A stretch of DNA of 64,000 nucleotides, taken from the NCBI RefSeq assembly GCF_002976435.1, contig NZ_PUGF01000005.1:124001-188000 (forward strand), given 5' to 3'. Below the pieces are notes generated by a model. The model did no database searches and was not told the DNA's origin. It saw nothing but the letters and a program-made list of their open reading frames with translations. Each line of letters begins with the position of its first letter. Position 1 is the stretch's first letter. The stretch is from Solimicrobium silvestre. Lineage in GTDB: Bacteria > Pseudomonadota > Gammaproteobacteria > Burkholderiales > Burkholderiaceae_D. Both the position numbers and the translations under genes were made by a program. This document shows, piece after piece, positions 28,918 through 37,716 of the stretch.

Positions 28918-29611
28918 CGTTGTTCCCGATGAAGGGGTCTTGGTGCGTAGTGCCTATTTACGAAACAATATCAAGGCGTCGGCGCTAGTCGCAGAAGCAC
29001 GACGACGCGCCAGGTCGCTAGTGATGCAGGCAGACGACGAAGCCGCGCGATCGTATCGCGAAGCGAAGTCGGAAGGGTACGCTGCCGGCATATTGCTGGC
29101 GGCAGACGCATTGGCTGGCTATCTTGCCGGACATGCGGCTCTTGCTGTGCAATTGCAAGTTCAACTGCAACAACAAGTCGGCACGCTGTTGGAGCGCAGC
29201 GTTAGCAATTCGGATGTTGTGATGGCAGCCTTCGAGGAATGTCTGAGTGAACAGGATCTAAGTGCCGTCCATGGACTGGACTTACTATTACCGGACAGCA
29301 TGCGCGCACGCCATCAGGATTTAATAGAGCGTCTGCAGAAGCACGTGCACGGACAAGTTAATATCGAATATCAGAATGATGCGCGTTTCCTGTTGCGCCT
29401 TGGTGATCATGTAGCAGAGTTTGCACCGGATGATTTCATTGCCCGCGCCGGGGTGCGCGCCATGAGAAACCTATCGTCGATACATGCCGCCAGTAGTGAA
29501 TTATCCGACCAATGCCGACAACGTCTTGCCATGTTATTCAGTTCGTCTTCGGAGTCGGATCGTGCATCTGGAGATCAGGTGGAACGGATATTTTCGGAGG
29601 TTCACGCATGA
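28889..29611 (+). CDS. orgB: T3SS ATPase-regulator/stator SctL (OrgB/MxiN)
   Basis: This 240-residue FliH/SctL-type protein connects the ATPase to the sorting platform. After a short N terminus ([19 protein letters not shown]) comes a long helical region rich in Ala/Arg/Glu (about 25-100) with AARSYREAKSEGYAAGI, the family's hallmark. A C-terminal globular part follows (about 110-230). The ATG at 28889 is chosen because the protein then aligns with OrgB; the longer frame from 28817 is translated from orgA sequence. It overlaps the next gene by four bases (ATGA). Confidence 0.85.
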   Translation: MPKIIQTLCNVVPDEGVLVRSAYLRNNIKASALVAEARRRARSLVMQADDEAARSYREAKSEGYAAGILLAADALAGYLAGHAALAVQLQVQLQQQVGTLLERSVSNSDVVMAAFEECLSEQDLSAVHGLDLLLPDSMRARHQDLIERLQKHVHGQVNIEYQNDARFLLRLGDHVAEFAPDDFIARAGVRAMRNLSSIHAASSELSDQCRQRLAMLFSSSSESDRASGDQVERIFSEVHA

Positions 29612-30033
29612 TTCATCAGCTCGCGGAAAGTTATCTGAGCTCGCAGGCAGGTAGGGATGATGCAGTGCTGACCAGCTTGGATCAGCTCCTCGTAAATGAC
29701 ACGGATGGCAAGGAAAAGGACGACAACATCGACCAGTTATATGAGCAACTGAAAAAGTGTTGGGAGGCGAATCCGGATATTCGCAGTGAACAGATTATCG
29801 ACTATCTGCGCAAGTTTGTTGCTGCTGACGGGAGTATGCCATACAAGAGTATTCCGACCCATACCGCCGCGTTGGGGCAGGTGATGGCCCGATTCAAAGA
29901 GGACGGCGGCGCCGATTCGCCGATTTATTCGGCACTTTATAAAGGTCTTGGTTTTGCGGTGGTTTCCAATGGAATACTGAACAGTTTTATTAGAAAGATG
30001 ACGGAGCGGCCTGAAGAGCCGGAGCCTTGGTAA
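29608..30033 (+). CDS. OrgC-like small T3SS protein
   Basis: This 141-residue acidic protein follows orgB with a four-base overlap and GGAGGT upstream of its ATG. The N-terminal helix (IHQLAESYLSSQAGRDD) precedes an acidic region and a compact C-terminal half (YKSIPTHTAALGQVMARF ... FIRKMTERPEEPEPW). In Salmonella the same place is held by OrgC, a secreted early substrate that promotes needle polymerisation. I see only positional and size similarity (OrgC about 150 residues), so the name is tentative and no symbol is given. Confidence 0.6.
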   Translation: MIHQLAESYLSSQAGRDDAVLTSLDQLLVNDTDGKEKDDNIDQLYEQLKKCWEANPDIRSEQIIDYLRKFVAADGSMPYKSIPTHTAALGQVMARFKEDGGADSPIYSALYKGLGFAVVSNGILNSFIRKMTERPEEPEPW

Positions 30034-30165
30034 CGTTAAATAATATAATTTTTTGATAAACTATTATTCTTAGGAATTGTCACTCCCGCGTACCAGGTAA
30101 TTTACGACCAACAACGCTATTTGTTTGCTTCACGCATTTAATTTAAAGCGTAGAAAGGTAATGGG

Positions 30166-30825
30166 ATGCAACCTTATAAAATCAGAGTCATCATTGCTGA
30201 TGACCATCCTGTCATCGTCACAGGCATCAAGAATGCGATCTCCGTGAGCACCATCGACATTATGGATTCGGCGCGCAATTCAACACAAATTATTCAACTC
30301 CTGGACAAAGGCATTGCCGATGTTCTTGTGACTGATTATGCGATGCCTGGGGGCGAGTTCGGCGATGGTCTTCCATTATTCGAATTCATTCTCCGGCGCT
30401 ATCCTAATATCAAGATCGTTGTCATTACCATGATGGATAATCCCGGTGTACTGCGCACGCTGATTGGATTGGGTGTGCGCTGCATCATTAGTAAATCCGA
30501 CGACTGCAGCCACCTGATTCCGGCTATTCACATTGCCAAATCTGGAGGGAGGTACTTCTCGCCGACTATTAATGCCATCTTGCAAACGCTGGACAAATTT
30601 CCAGTCGGTGACAACAAGACCGTGAATCTCTCGAAGCGAGAGTCGGAAGTCTTACGCCTGTATCTCTCCGGCATGAAGATTAATGACATTGCGCAGCAAC
30701 TTCATCGAAGCAAGCAAACCGTCAGCACGCAAAAGAGCAACGCCATGAAAAAAATCGGGGTTAGCAGCGATGCCTATTTGTTTAAATACGCTCTTGAAGT
30801 TGATCGTATGTTGTCTTCTTCTTGA
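30166..30825 (+). CDS. RcsB/BvgA-type response regulator (REC + LuxR HTH)
   Basis: This 219-residue regulator has a receiver domain (about 5-125) with acidic pocket IIADDHP and phospho-acceptor Asp57 (DVLVTDYAMPGG). The conserved Lys of the receiver is visible in CIISKSDDC. A LuxR-type HTH follows (about 150-215; LSKRESEVLRLYLSGMKIND). Many residues match the RcsB pattern (VIIADDHPxxxxGI, FGDGLPLF). It probably receives phosphate from the HPt of the hybrid kinase at 22120, completing the relay, with the prg/org genes between them. It has its own 132-base upstream gap, in which I see no strong terminator. Confidence 0.9.
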   Translation: MQPYKIRVIIADDHPVIVTGIKNAISVSTIDIMDSARNSTQIIQLLDKGIADVLVTDYAMPGGEFGDGLPLFEFILRRYPNIKIVVITMMDNPGVLRTLIGLGVRCIISKSDDCSHLIPAIHIAKSGGRYFSPTINAILQTLDKFPVGDNKTVNLSKRESEVLRLYLSGMKINDIAQQLHRSKQTVSTQKSNAMKKIGVSSDAYLFKYALEVDRMLSSS

Positions 30826-30894
30826 TAGTTATCTCGTATTTTTTTGAGTGCTTTTTTTATAGTTACAACTCCCAAACTATGAGGAAATGGAATC

Positions 30895-33825
30895 ATGCCA
30901 GTCAGTGCATCTCATCACAGAGCAGCAACAGAAATTTATCAAAATCAGGTTCATTCGGGCGCCAGCAGGCAGATAAAAGCGACAGGACAGCCTGGCCCAG
31001 AGAATATGCCCGATGAGATTTCGCGATTTGCATCCCAGATAAGGGATGTAAGAAATTCGCCAGAATTCCCTCGGACAATAAATGCCCGGCAAGCCAGCGC
31101 CAACATGGTTTTACAGGTTATATCGCTACTTAGTCAGGTTCGTCCGGCAGAAAATATATCATCGGCGATTGATGGTTCTTTATTCCCAGTGGTAGGGATG
31201 AATCTTTCCCCGTTAGGTTGTGGTTCCGTCCCCGTGCTTGGGGAAAGTATGCTCCTCCCGTTTAATCGCACGCTATCCACGCCTACAGGTGGTGCTTCTT
31301 ATTTTGCGGAAGCTGCTCCGGCTACAACTCCAGCCGGAGTAGTCGAGTGGAATGAAAAGAATCATATTTATATCGTTAAAGATGAATCGACTAAAGGTTT
31401 GATGATTAAATCATTAAAAGATTTTCTAGTCACCACCGGTCAGTTAACAGAAGATGGCGGTGAGCAGTTTGAATTCTTTCTGAAGCAACGAGCTGTAAAT
31501 TCCGCGCTGGTTATGGCTCCAGAGCAGGGGCAGCAAGAAGGAGTGCCGAGAACAAAACGGGAGTCAATAGACGATAAAAATCGACGTATTGGAGAGCATA
31601 TCGAAACGCATTGCGCCTTCGAAACAGAACTCCTGGATAATGGTGGAAACATTAAAGGTGAGGTTCTTCTCCTTATGGCGCAACGGGCTGAGAATCCCTT
31701 CCGTATGATTTATGATTCTAATAAAAACATAAAAAATCCATCGCCAGAACAGCGGGGTGTGGCAATCGGATTAAATTTTGCGGCGGATATATTAACAATT
31801 GGTATAAAACCGTTTATCAGCGCACTGATTGCCAACAATATTAGAAAACAGCATTACCAGCAAAATGGTGACGAAATATGTGCAACGAGACAGGACCATA
31901 TCAGCTTCGCAGAGGTGGCAACAGCTATTGATGTGGGTGGGCTGAGTTTTCCTTCGCGAAATAAGGGCTTTAGTAAAAAACCTATGGAGTTGATGAATTC
32001 AGCTCCTCTACCTGAACGCGCGGCTTACTATTCCCGCAACCGGCATACCGGTGTGCAGCGCGAATTACTGATGGAAGTAAAGACCACTGCTGGTAATTCG
32101 GACGGCGGCGGAAAGATTTTTCTTAAATCTAAGGGTAATGGCGAATTTGTGACTTGGCTTCCGCATGCTGCCAGACCTGAATTACTGGAAAGGCGGGTCA
32201 TTGTCGATGAAAGCACAATGAACTGGCGCTATGCAGACAAATTTGATGCAATGCCGTTGAATGTGGAAATGATAGAGGGGAAAAATTTTATTATTCTGCA
32301 TCAACAAAAACACGAATTGCACGTGAACCGTAATCAGCATTATGAAGTAGTGGTTCATAAAGAAGCAGGCGTTAAAGAATATATTCCGGTATATATGGAG
32401 CCATTATCTAAGTCATGGCACCTGAAAGTACATAATGAACATCCCGTATTCAGGACAAAGCAGCAGAAAATTATTGACAGGATTAAAGTCGCCCCGGAAG
32501 CAGATAAAAGTTACCGTGCAATTGATAATCTCAGGCCAGATTATTACGGAAATGGGAAAGTATTTGAAGTGAGATATAAAGATAGGGGCATTTCCGAGAG
32601 TCAGTCACTTTATGAGGTTGCTGAAATGAACGGGGTTTTGGCTCCTGTCAGGACGAATACTGTCAAAGGACACGGCGTTACTTATGAGGTTTATGATGTA
32701 AAAAATATCAACCAAAAAGGGCATCCGATAGAATGGAGCGGGGATCGCTGGCTATTTGAACGCCCAACTTCTGTTCATGTAGCCGGACAACTTAAAAAAG
32801 CCATTACGCCAGAACTATATGCAAAGGATGTAGATGCCCGTAAGCTCTCAGCCCCTGATCATCAAGGATTGAGATGGGATGCAAATGATCAGGCATATTT
32901 AAAAGTGAAAAATAATTATGTCGAGGTGAATACATTTATTTCTCACCCTAACAATATCAACCGCAAGTATATAAAAAGACAGGATGGCAGCAATCTGTAT
33001 ATCAGGTTTAAAGGTGATAAATTTCACCCTGAGAGTCTCGCTGAAAGAATAAGTAACATTAAAACAAATGGATTTGGCGGGCGACGTTTTATGCCGGAAG
33101 ACTTCCTTATTCAAGCTAAGGGTGGGATTGATAACGCTGAGACCAGAGCGTGGGCCACCGAGTTACTATCGCAATATAATTTACCGCCAAATAGCCTTTA
33201 TAACGACCTTGAGTTTGCCATACATTATCTTGAGTGGCAGCAGATACCCGAATGGGCAGCCCGCTACAAAGTACCCGGGCTAAATAGAATAAATGTACTG
33301 GATAGCTCTGGAAATCAAAAGACATTACGTTATTTCCATGATGCTCCTCTAGGCTCAGGAGTGGAGGGCGATGTCTATCCAGATGGAAGTGATGGTTATT
33401 TAATAAAAATATACCACTCTGAAAATGAGTTGAGCGCGGTTAGCGATGCCAGTGAAGCTTTTTCCAGGTATTACGGAAAAGGTTCATCGGAACTTTTTCA
33501 TAATAGTGAAAATGTGATTATGAGAATGAAGAAGGTGCCAGGAGAACCATTGAGTAAAGTCGGCACTTTACCGTCAGATGCAATTCAGAAGTTTGATGAG
33601 ATGTTATCTACTTTGGCACAAAAAAATATTTATCATCCAGATTTAAAACCCGATAACATTCTTTGGGATAAGGATGCAAAAAAATTTAATCCTATAGACT
33701 TTGGTGTTGACTCTAATGATTACTCCCGTTCGTTATCTACAGACGAACTTTTTGATAATATGCAAAATGCAGCAGTAAATTGTATTACTCTTATCCGTAA
33801 TAATGTGGACGTAAGGATTCGTTAA
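30895..33825 (+). CDS. Large candidate T3SS effector with C-terminal OspG/NleH-like kinase domain
   Basis: This 976-residue protein is visibly more A+T-rich than the T3SS genes. Residues 1-90 are polar with no signal peptide, and the middle (about 300-790) consists of repeated mixed beta modules (such as GLRWDANDQAYLKVKN and similar segments). The C-terminal domain (about 815-960) is a minimal kinase: glycine loop GSGVEGDVY, Lys838 (YLIKIYH), catalytic loop HPDLKPDN with Asp916, and DFG with Asp935 only 19 residues later. That compact layout matches OspG/NleH-type bacterial effector kinases; the normal HRD is HPD. GAGGAAAT precedes the ATG, 69 bases after the response regulator. Delivery by the T3SS is inferred from location and domain. 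The A+T bias suggests recent transfer. Confidence 0.75.
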   Translation: MPVSASHHRAATEIYQNQVHSGASRQIKATGQPGPENMPDEISRFASQIRDVRNSPEFPRTINARQASANMVLQVISLLSQVRPAENISSAIDGSLFPVVGMNLSPLGCGSVPVLGESMLLPFNRTLSTPTGGASYFAEAAPATTPAGVVEWNEKNHIYIVKDESTKGLMIKSLKDFLVTTGQLTEDGGEQFEFFLKQRAVNSALVMAPEQGQQEGVPRTKRESIDDKNRRIGEHIETHCAFETELLDNGGNIKGEVLLLMAQRAENPFRMIYDSNKNIKNPSPEQRGVAIGLNFAADILTIGIKPFISALIANNIRKQHYQQNGDEICATRQDHISFAEVATAIDVGGLSFPSRNKGFSKKPMELMNSAPLPERAAYYSRNRHTGVQRELLMEVKTTAGNSDGGGKIFLKSKGNGEFVTWLPHAARPELLERRVIVDESTMNWRYADKFDAMPLNVEMIEGKNFIILHQQKHELHVNRNQHYEVVVHKEAGVKEYIPVYMEPLSKSWHLKVHNEHPVFRTKQQKIIDRIKVAPEADKSYRAIDNLRPDYYGNGKVFEVRYKDRGISESQSLYEVAEMNGVLAPVRTNTVKGHGVTYEVYDVKNINQKGHPIEWSGDRWLFERPTSVHVAGQLKKAITPELYAKDVDARKLSAPDHQGLRWDANDQAYLKVKNNYVEVNTFISHPNNINRKYIKRQDGSNLYIRFKGDKFHPESLAERISNIKTNGFGGRRFMPEDFLIQAKGGIDNAETRAWATELLSQYNLPPNSLYNDLEFAIHYLEWQQIPEWAARYKVPGLNRINVLDSSGNQKTLRYFHDAPLGSGVEGDVYPDGSDGYLIKIYHSENELSAVSDASEAFSRYYGKGSSELFHNSENVIMRMKKVPGEPLSKVGTLPSDAIQKFDEMLSTLAQKNIYHPDLKPDNILWDKDAKKFNPIDFGVDSNDYSRSLSTDELFDNMQNAAVNCITLIRNNVDVRIR

Positions 33826-34077
33826 TTTTATCCAGCGTCGACATGGCACCCTATCCGATCATGGTTTGTGTACGAGATGATCGTTGATTCAATTGTAGGA
33901 AATAATATTTCCCTGATCGATTCACTGGTATTTTTGGTGTTCAAATATACCGTCATGATGGCAAGCTGGTTCCTCGCTATTTATGTTACGCCAGTTGACT
34001 GATTGGTACCTTTACACTTTATTATTACAGCAAAACTGAATCGGTTGGCGAGGACTGAAAAGAGTTTTTCACATGCA

Positions 34078-35244
34078 TTATGGCTGCGTTGTATCTTGAT
34101 TTAAAATAGCGATGTAGGCACTGTAGGCATACACTCGATTACGTTTTTGACCAGTGAGTTCATGTACGATGCCAAGTTGTTCTTGCATCATATCCAGCGC
34201 CTTACCGATCGTTGCTGCAGTGAGACCAGTAGCGTCGGTAAGTTTGGAAATATTAGATATTGGATGCGCAAATAATGCATCAAGAACTTGTGTAGCGGAA
34301 CCAGACAACCTGCCGGTTTGTGCGAGTCGTAGTTTATCGGCTGCAAGTAGATGCATCAATTGCTGCGCCGTGCTAACTGCTTGATTAGCGGTCGCGGCGA
34401 TGGCATCCACAAAAAATAAAAGCCAGGCTTCCCAATCACCCGTCATGCGCACCTCCTGCAACAGACGGTAATACGTGTCGCGGTACTGTTTAAAAAAGAG
34501 CGACAAGTACAACAGTGGTTCGTTGAGTATGCCAGCCTCAACTAGAATCAACGGAATAAGTAAGCGGCCAATACGGCCATTACCATCCATAAATGGATGA
34601 ATGGTTTCAAACTGCACATGCACCAACGCAGCCTTAATCACCGGTGGAGTTATTTCAGGCAGATCATTGATAAATTGTTCTAAAGATGCCCAGCAATCGG
34701 CGATCTGATTCGCCGGTGGCGGCACAAAAGTAGCTTCATCAGCGCGATGACCACCTATCCAGACCTGATTGCGGCGAAATTCACCGGGTCCGCGTTGAAT
34801 ACCTCGACCAGATGTCATGAGTACCTGATGAATTTCAGTAAGTAATCTGAAACTGATGGGATGCCCCTGACGTATGCGCTCCACACCCAATGTGAGTGCA
34901 TTTACGTAGCATGAGACTTCTCGCACATCATCCATGGGCACGCCGGGTTGTCCTTCCATCTCGTAGAGCATGAGATCGCTCAGCGACGATTGGGTGCCTT
35001 CAATCTGCGAAGACATCACCGCTTCCTTTCGCACATAACTATACAAAAATAGTTTTGCATCGGGCAATAAAGTACTGATGGCATCCAAGCGGCCAAGAGC
35101 AATTAGTGCATTGTTGAGCCGCGTTTGTAGCTTACCGCTGATCTCCAAAGCAGGTTGTGGCGGTAATGGCATGGGCACAAAAGCCTGACAAGCGACGCCG
35201 CCGGCAATGGTTGATGTATAAGTGCCTGTTTTTCCGCGATGCAT
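34078..35244 (-). CDS. Fic-family AMP-transferase with N-terminal inhibitory helix and C-terminal winged helix
   Basis: This 388-residue minus-strand product has the Fic core motif HPFMDGNGRIGR (residues 216-227), in which His216 is catalytic. The self-inhibitory motif is (S/T)xxxE(G/N) at S78-E82-G83 (SSQIEGTQS), placing it in class II (inhibitory helix N-terminal). A C-terminal winged helix (about 310-380) suggests DNA binding, as in many chromosomal Fic proteins that combine AMPylation with autoregulation. There is no secretion feature, so it is more likely a cytoplasmic regulator or toxin-like module than an effector. It runs opposite to its neighbours. A likely AAGTTAAA/TTTAACTT operator sits just upstream of its ATG. 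Confidence 0.9.
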   Translation of the reverse strand: MHRGKTGTYTSTIAGGVACQAFVPMPLPPQPALEISGKLQTRLNNALIALGRLDAISTLLPDAKLFLYSYVRKEAVMSSQIEGTQSSLSDLMLYEMEGQPGVPMDDVREVSCYVNALTLGVERIRQGHPISFRLLTEIHQVLMTSGRGIQRGPGEFRRNQVWIGGHRADEATFVPPPANQIADCWASLEQFINDLPEITPPVIKAALVHVQFETIHPFMDGNGRIGRLLIPLILVEAGILNEPLLYLSLFFKQYRDTYYRLLQEVRMTGDWEAWLLFFVDAIAATANQAVSTAQQLMHLLAADKLRLAQTGRLSGSATQVLDALFAHPISNISKLTDATGLTAATIGKALDMMQEQLGIVHELTGQKRNRVYAYSAYIAILNQDTTQP

Positions 35245-35251
35245 TTTTTGG

Positions 35252-35290
35252 GGTAAGTTAAATTAAGATTGATCGTTATTTTAACTTATC
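35252..35290. promoter_or_regulatory. Inverted repeat upstream of the Fic gene
   Basis: A pair AAGTTAAA ... TTTAACTT, separated by about 17 bases, lies within 50 bases upstream of the Fic start codon in a very A+T-rich stretch. Fic proteins with a winged helix often regulate themselves, so this is a plausible operator, but no experiment or known consensus supports it. Confidence 0.35.
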
Positions 35291-35895
35291 AATTAATTTA
35301 AAATAAGATATTTTCTTAGTATAGTTTGGAATCGTCTCAGAAAACAGAAGGTGCTCTAACCGATACTCCTCAAAATATGGCAAACAACCCATGTAATTTC
35401 TCGTTGTTACTCTGCTGACTATTCGAGCTTTATGAATCACCCAAAGGAAAGATTGCGTTACATATTAAATTTTTATTAATTAACCAAATTTCTCACTTTC
35501 AATTATGTGGTCATGGTGGGCTAACTTAAATATACAGTGATTAATTTCGTCTAGCCAATTGCGCTCAACGAAACTCAATGGGAGCCGGGTGACTTTCGTA
35601 AAAAAGCCAAGGCCACATAAGGTATTTGGGAAGCTAGCGCCAACGGCAATTAAACTTAAACACGTTTATAGCCATTCCTCTATTTGCGCAGACGCTGGCG
35701 CATTTGCTGAAGCCAATAAAGAAGTGACGTTGCTGTTTGCCGTTCTTTAGTATGGATGGATACATGGGGATCTTGAATTAGTCATTGTCGTAATATTAAA
35801 TAAAATCCAACGAAGCCAACTGCTAATTTATTGAGTCCAATGATTTATATTTCGCCATAGCCGAAGCTAGAGTTCGTGGTGGTAGTTACCTAATT
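35291..35895. other. A+T-rich region without convincing genes
   Basis: This stretch between the Fic gene and the integrase remnant is poor in coding signal. One short frame (35559-35750, TTG start, 63 codons) has no ribosome-binding site and I do not recognise it. The region looks like decayed mobile DNA. Confidence 0.4.
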
Positions 35896-36259
35896 ATGCC
35901 TCTTTGTTTTTATGTCGCTTACTTGACGGCAAGTAGGTCGGAGGAAATGCGATCATTAACTCGTCAAAGCATTAAGGAGGGGGCTTGAAATTGGATTAGG
36001 GAAGCGTCGGGCAACGCAGCTAAGTAAAAGTAAATTGATTAAATGGTCGCCGAGATTAAAAGCCACGATTGATGAAGTACTTAGTTTGAACGTTTTAGCT
36101 TAGCTAATATGCGCCCTAAAGCGGTGATTACTCGCAGAACGTGGCGATGTAAATATCAAAGGCGCAACAGGGCATGGCAGCGAAAGAATGATCGACAAGA
36201 CTTATGACAGACGTGTTATCGAGGAGTTTGATGCGACGAGTAGAGTACTTTCTAGATAA
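35896..36259 (+). pseudogene. Tyrosine recombinase (phage-type integrase) remnant
   Basis: Pieces of one integrase appear in different frames. From 35896: YLTASRSEEMRSLTRQSIKE. Then, after a frameshift near 35980: GLGKRRATQLSKSKLIKWSP followed by RLKATIDEV, broken by a stop. Then, in a further frame: GATGHGSERMIDKTYDRR, ending at 36259. The last piece holds the C-terminal catalytic His and the nucleophile Tyr of phage-type integrases. The N-terminal arm-binding domain and the region between pieces are missing, so the gene is dead. It lies directly beside the tRNA-His fragment, as expected for a tRNA-targeting element. The pieces were recognised by family pattern, not by alignment. Confidence 0.8.
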
Positions 36260-36275
36260 AATATTCCTAGAAAAA

Positions 36276-36300
36276 GAAAAAGCCCACTAAAAAGTGGGCT
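36276..36300 (-). terminator. Terminator belonging to the tRNA-His side (minus strand)
   Basis: A perfect eight-base stem (AGCCCACT at 36281-36288, AGTGGGCT at 36293-36300, loop AAAA) is followed on the minus strand by TTTTTCTTTTT. It lies 17 bases beyond the tRNA-His 3' end and has the usual form of a tRNA terminator. Confidence 0.85.
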
Positions 36301-36316
36301 AAGTCTTTGAATTTAT

Positions 36317-36367
36317 TGGGGTGATCGATGGGGCTCGAACCCACGACAACAGGAATCACAATCCTGT
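36317..36367 (-). other. tRNA-His 3' fragment (integration-site half)
   Basis: Read on the minus strand, this is the 3' half of a tRNA-His gene. It contains an intact anticodon arm (CAGGA, loop TTGTGAT with GTG anticodon, TCCTG), variable loop, T arm (GTGGG TTCGAGC CCCAT), acceptor strand CGATCAC, discriminator C and encoded CCA. The D arm and 5' acceptor strand are absent; beyond 36367 the sequence is A+T-rich and unrelated. Such a 3' fragment is the footprint left when an element integrates into the 3' end of a tRNA gene. The complete gene should lie elsewhere. Confidence 0.85.
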
Positions 36368-36800
36368 ATGTTATTTAATTAAAATCAACGTGTTGCGAAA
36401 CAATTTAGGAATACAGTGATATTTTCTAGCCCCATAAATATCAGTTATTTTTGGGTATATTCCTAAAAAAACACCTGAATTTCGTCCCTTATCTTTGTAT
36501 CGAAGAGGTGCTTAATTCATTAATTTCTTGTGCTGATAAATATCAATTTCCACCACAAGAAAACCCGTTTTATTGCTCATTCCTCCCAAATGCAGCACCT
36601 ATTGCCACTCGTGAAAAAGCGAATGCTGGTTCCTTTGTATGGCTATCTGCCTCATGCATTGTCGCCAAAGCCAGTCTCAAGTAAAAGATTTCGAAAAATA
36701 TTTTTCTGATGATATTTACACGGCATCATCGATTGTCCCGAATTTCTGATGCAAAATGCGCTTGATATATTAGCCCCTTTTTTTAACCATTCTCGACCAG
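36368..36800. other. A+T-rich region without convincing genes
   Basis: These 433 bases adjoin the broken tRNA-His. A 77-codon frame (36451-36684, TTG start) has no ribosome-binding site and matches nothing I recognise. I see no hairpin or RNA gene. Confidence 0.35.
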
Positions 36801-37716
36801 ATGATTACCAAAGAAGAATTACTCACAGCCCCTGTTGATATCGCCAATTTGCAAGCCCTTGAGGATGACCTGACAGCGCGTGCACGGAATTTGATCGATT
36901 TGCTTCTGAAAAGTGGTAAGCTAAATATCGCGAGCCTTGAATTTGACTGCACCTTTGACGATATTGCGGCAGAAGCGCAGATTCTAAAATCGGGGCATTA
37001 CCGCATCAAGATCGGACGTCGCTTTAGCAGTGCTATCCTCCGTTTTGCGCACTGGTCGGCGCCGCGATTAGCTGACTTATTACCCCCCGACTGCCAGTCC
37101 AGCCGAGCTCAAACATTTTCTATACGAATACTGGATGTGGTTCACCTTTCACCACGAGCTTCATCACGTAACTTGTGGGCACCTCGATTTCCTTAGGAGC
37201 CACGGATTGGTAAAATATGCGGAAATCTACGGGGACGATGAGGTTCCCGATTCGCTAAAAGTCCCTGGCGTGAACAAACAAGACGCTTGGTGGGCGATAG
37301 AGTCAGAAGCGGACTCCCATGCGGCGGCCGCGTCTTTGGCTTCTCTGTCATTAACTAAATATCGGTATATGATAGCGAAGCAAGCAACGTCGGAAATGTT
37401 CTCAATGCATGGCATGTTGTTGAGCTTCTATTTCGTGCTGTTTGACCTCCTTAAGAGCGGCAACGATATCCGTCATCCAACTCCAGTATTTCGAAAAGCG
37501 ATTTGTCAGCCATCTCTTGACCGATTGTGCGAAAAAATGCAACTCAATCCGCGTGCCGCTACTGAGCATATGATCATGGCAGATTTCAACGTTCTCTCGG
37601 AAGTACTAAAACTGAAGATTGACGTAATGCCTTATTTTGACGCGATTAATTGGATGTTGGGACTTGACGAATTGTTGGAAAGGATGGGTATGCGGGTGTT
37701 CCGCAAACAAGGATAA
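36801..37716 (+). pseudogene. HExxH zinc metallopeptidase-like gene, frameshifted
   Basis: Two overlapping frames encode one protein. The first (36801-37196) starts MITKEELLTAPVDIANLQAL. The second (open from about 37083, nominal ATG 37135, ending 37716) holds FHHELHHVTCGH, an HExxH zinc site, and later ESEADSHAA, a plausible third-ligand motif. Removing one C from the run of six at 37083-37088 joins them smoothly (LPPTASPAELKHFLYEYW). The joined product would be about 305 residues, resembling in layout the ImmA/IrrE-like or phage-associated peptidases, though I do not recognise a named family. It is either a pseudogene by homopolymer slippage or a sequencing error at that run. Confidence 0.6.

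Noticed and set aside
34078-35244. Fic protein as a T3SS effector
   Set aside because: It has a winged helix and an inhibitory helix typical of chromosomal Fic regulators, and it starts with no secretion-like segment.
36317-36367. Functional tRNA-His gene
   Set aside because: The D arm and 5' acceptor strand are absent; only the 3' half exists.
36451-36684. 77-codon plus frame
   Set aside because: TTG start without ribosome-binding site, no recognisable family, and decayed surroundings.
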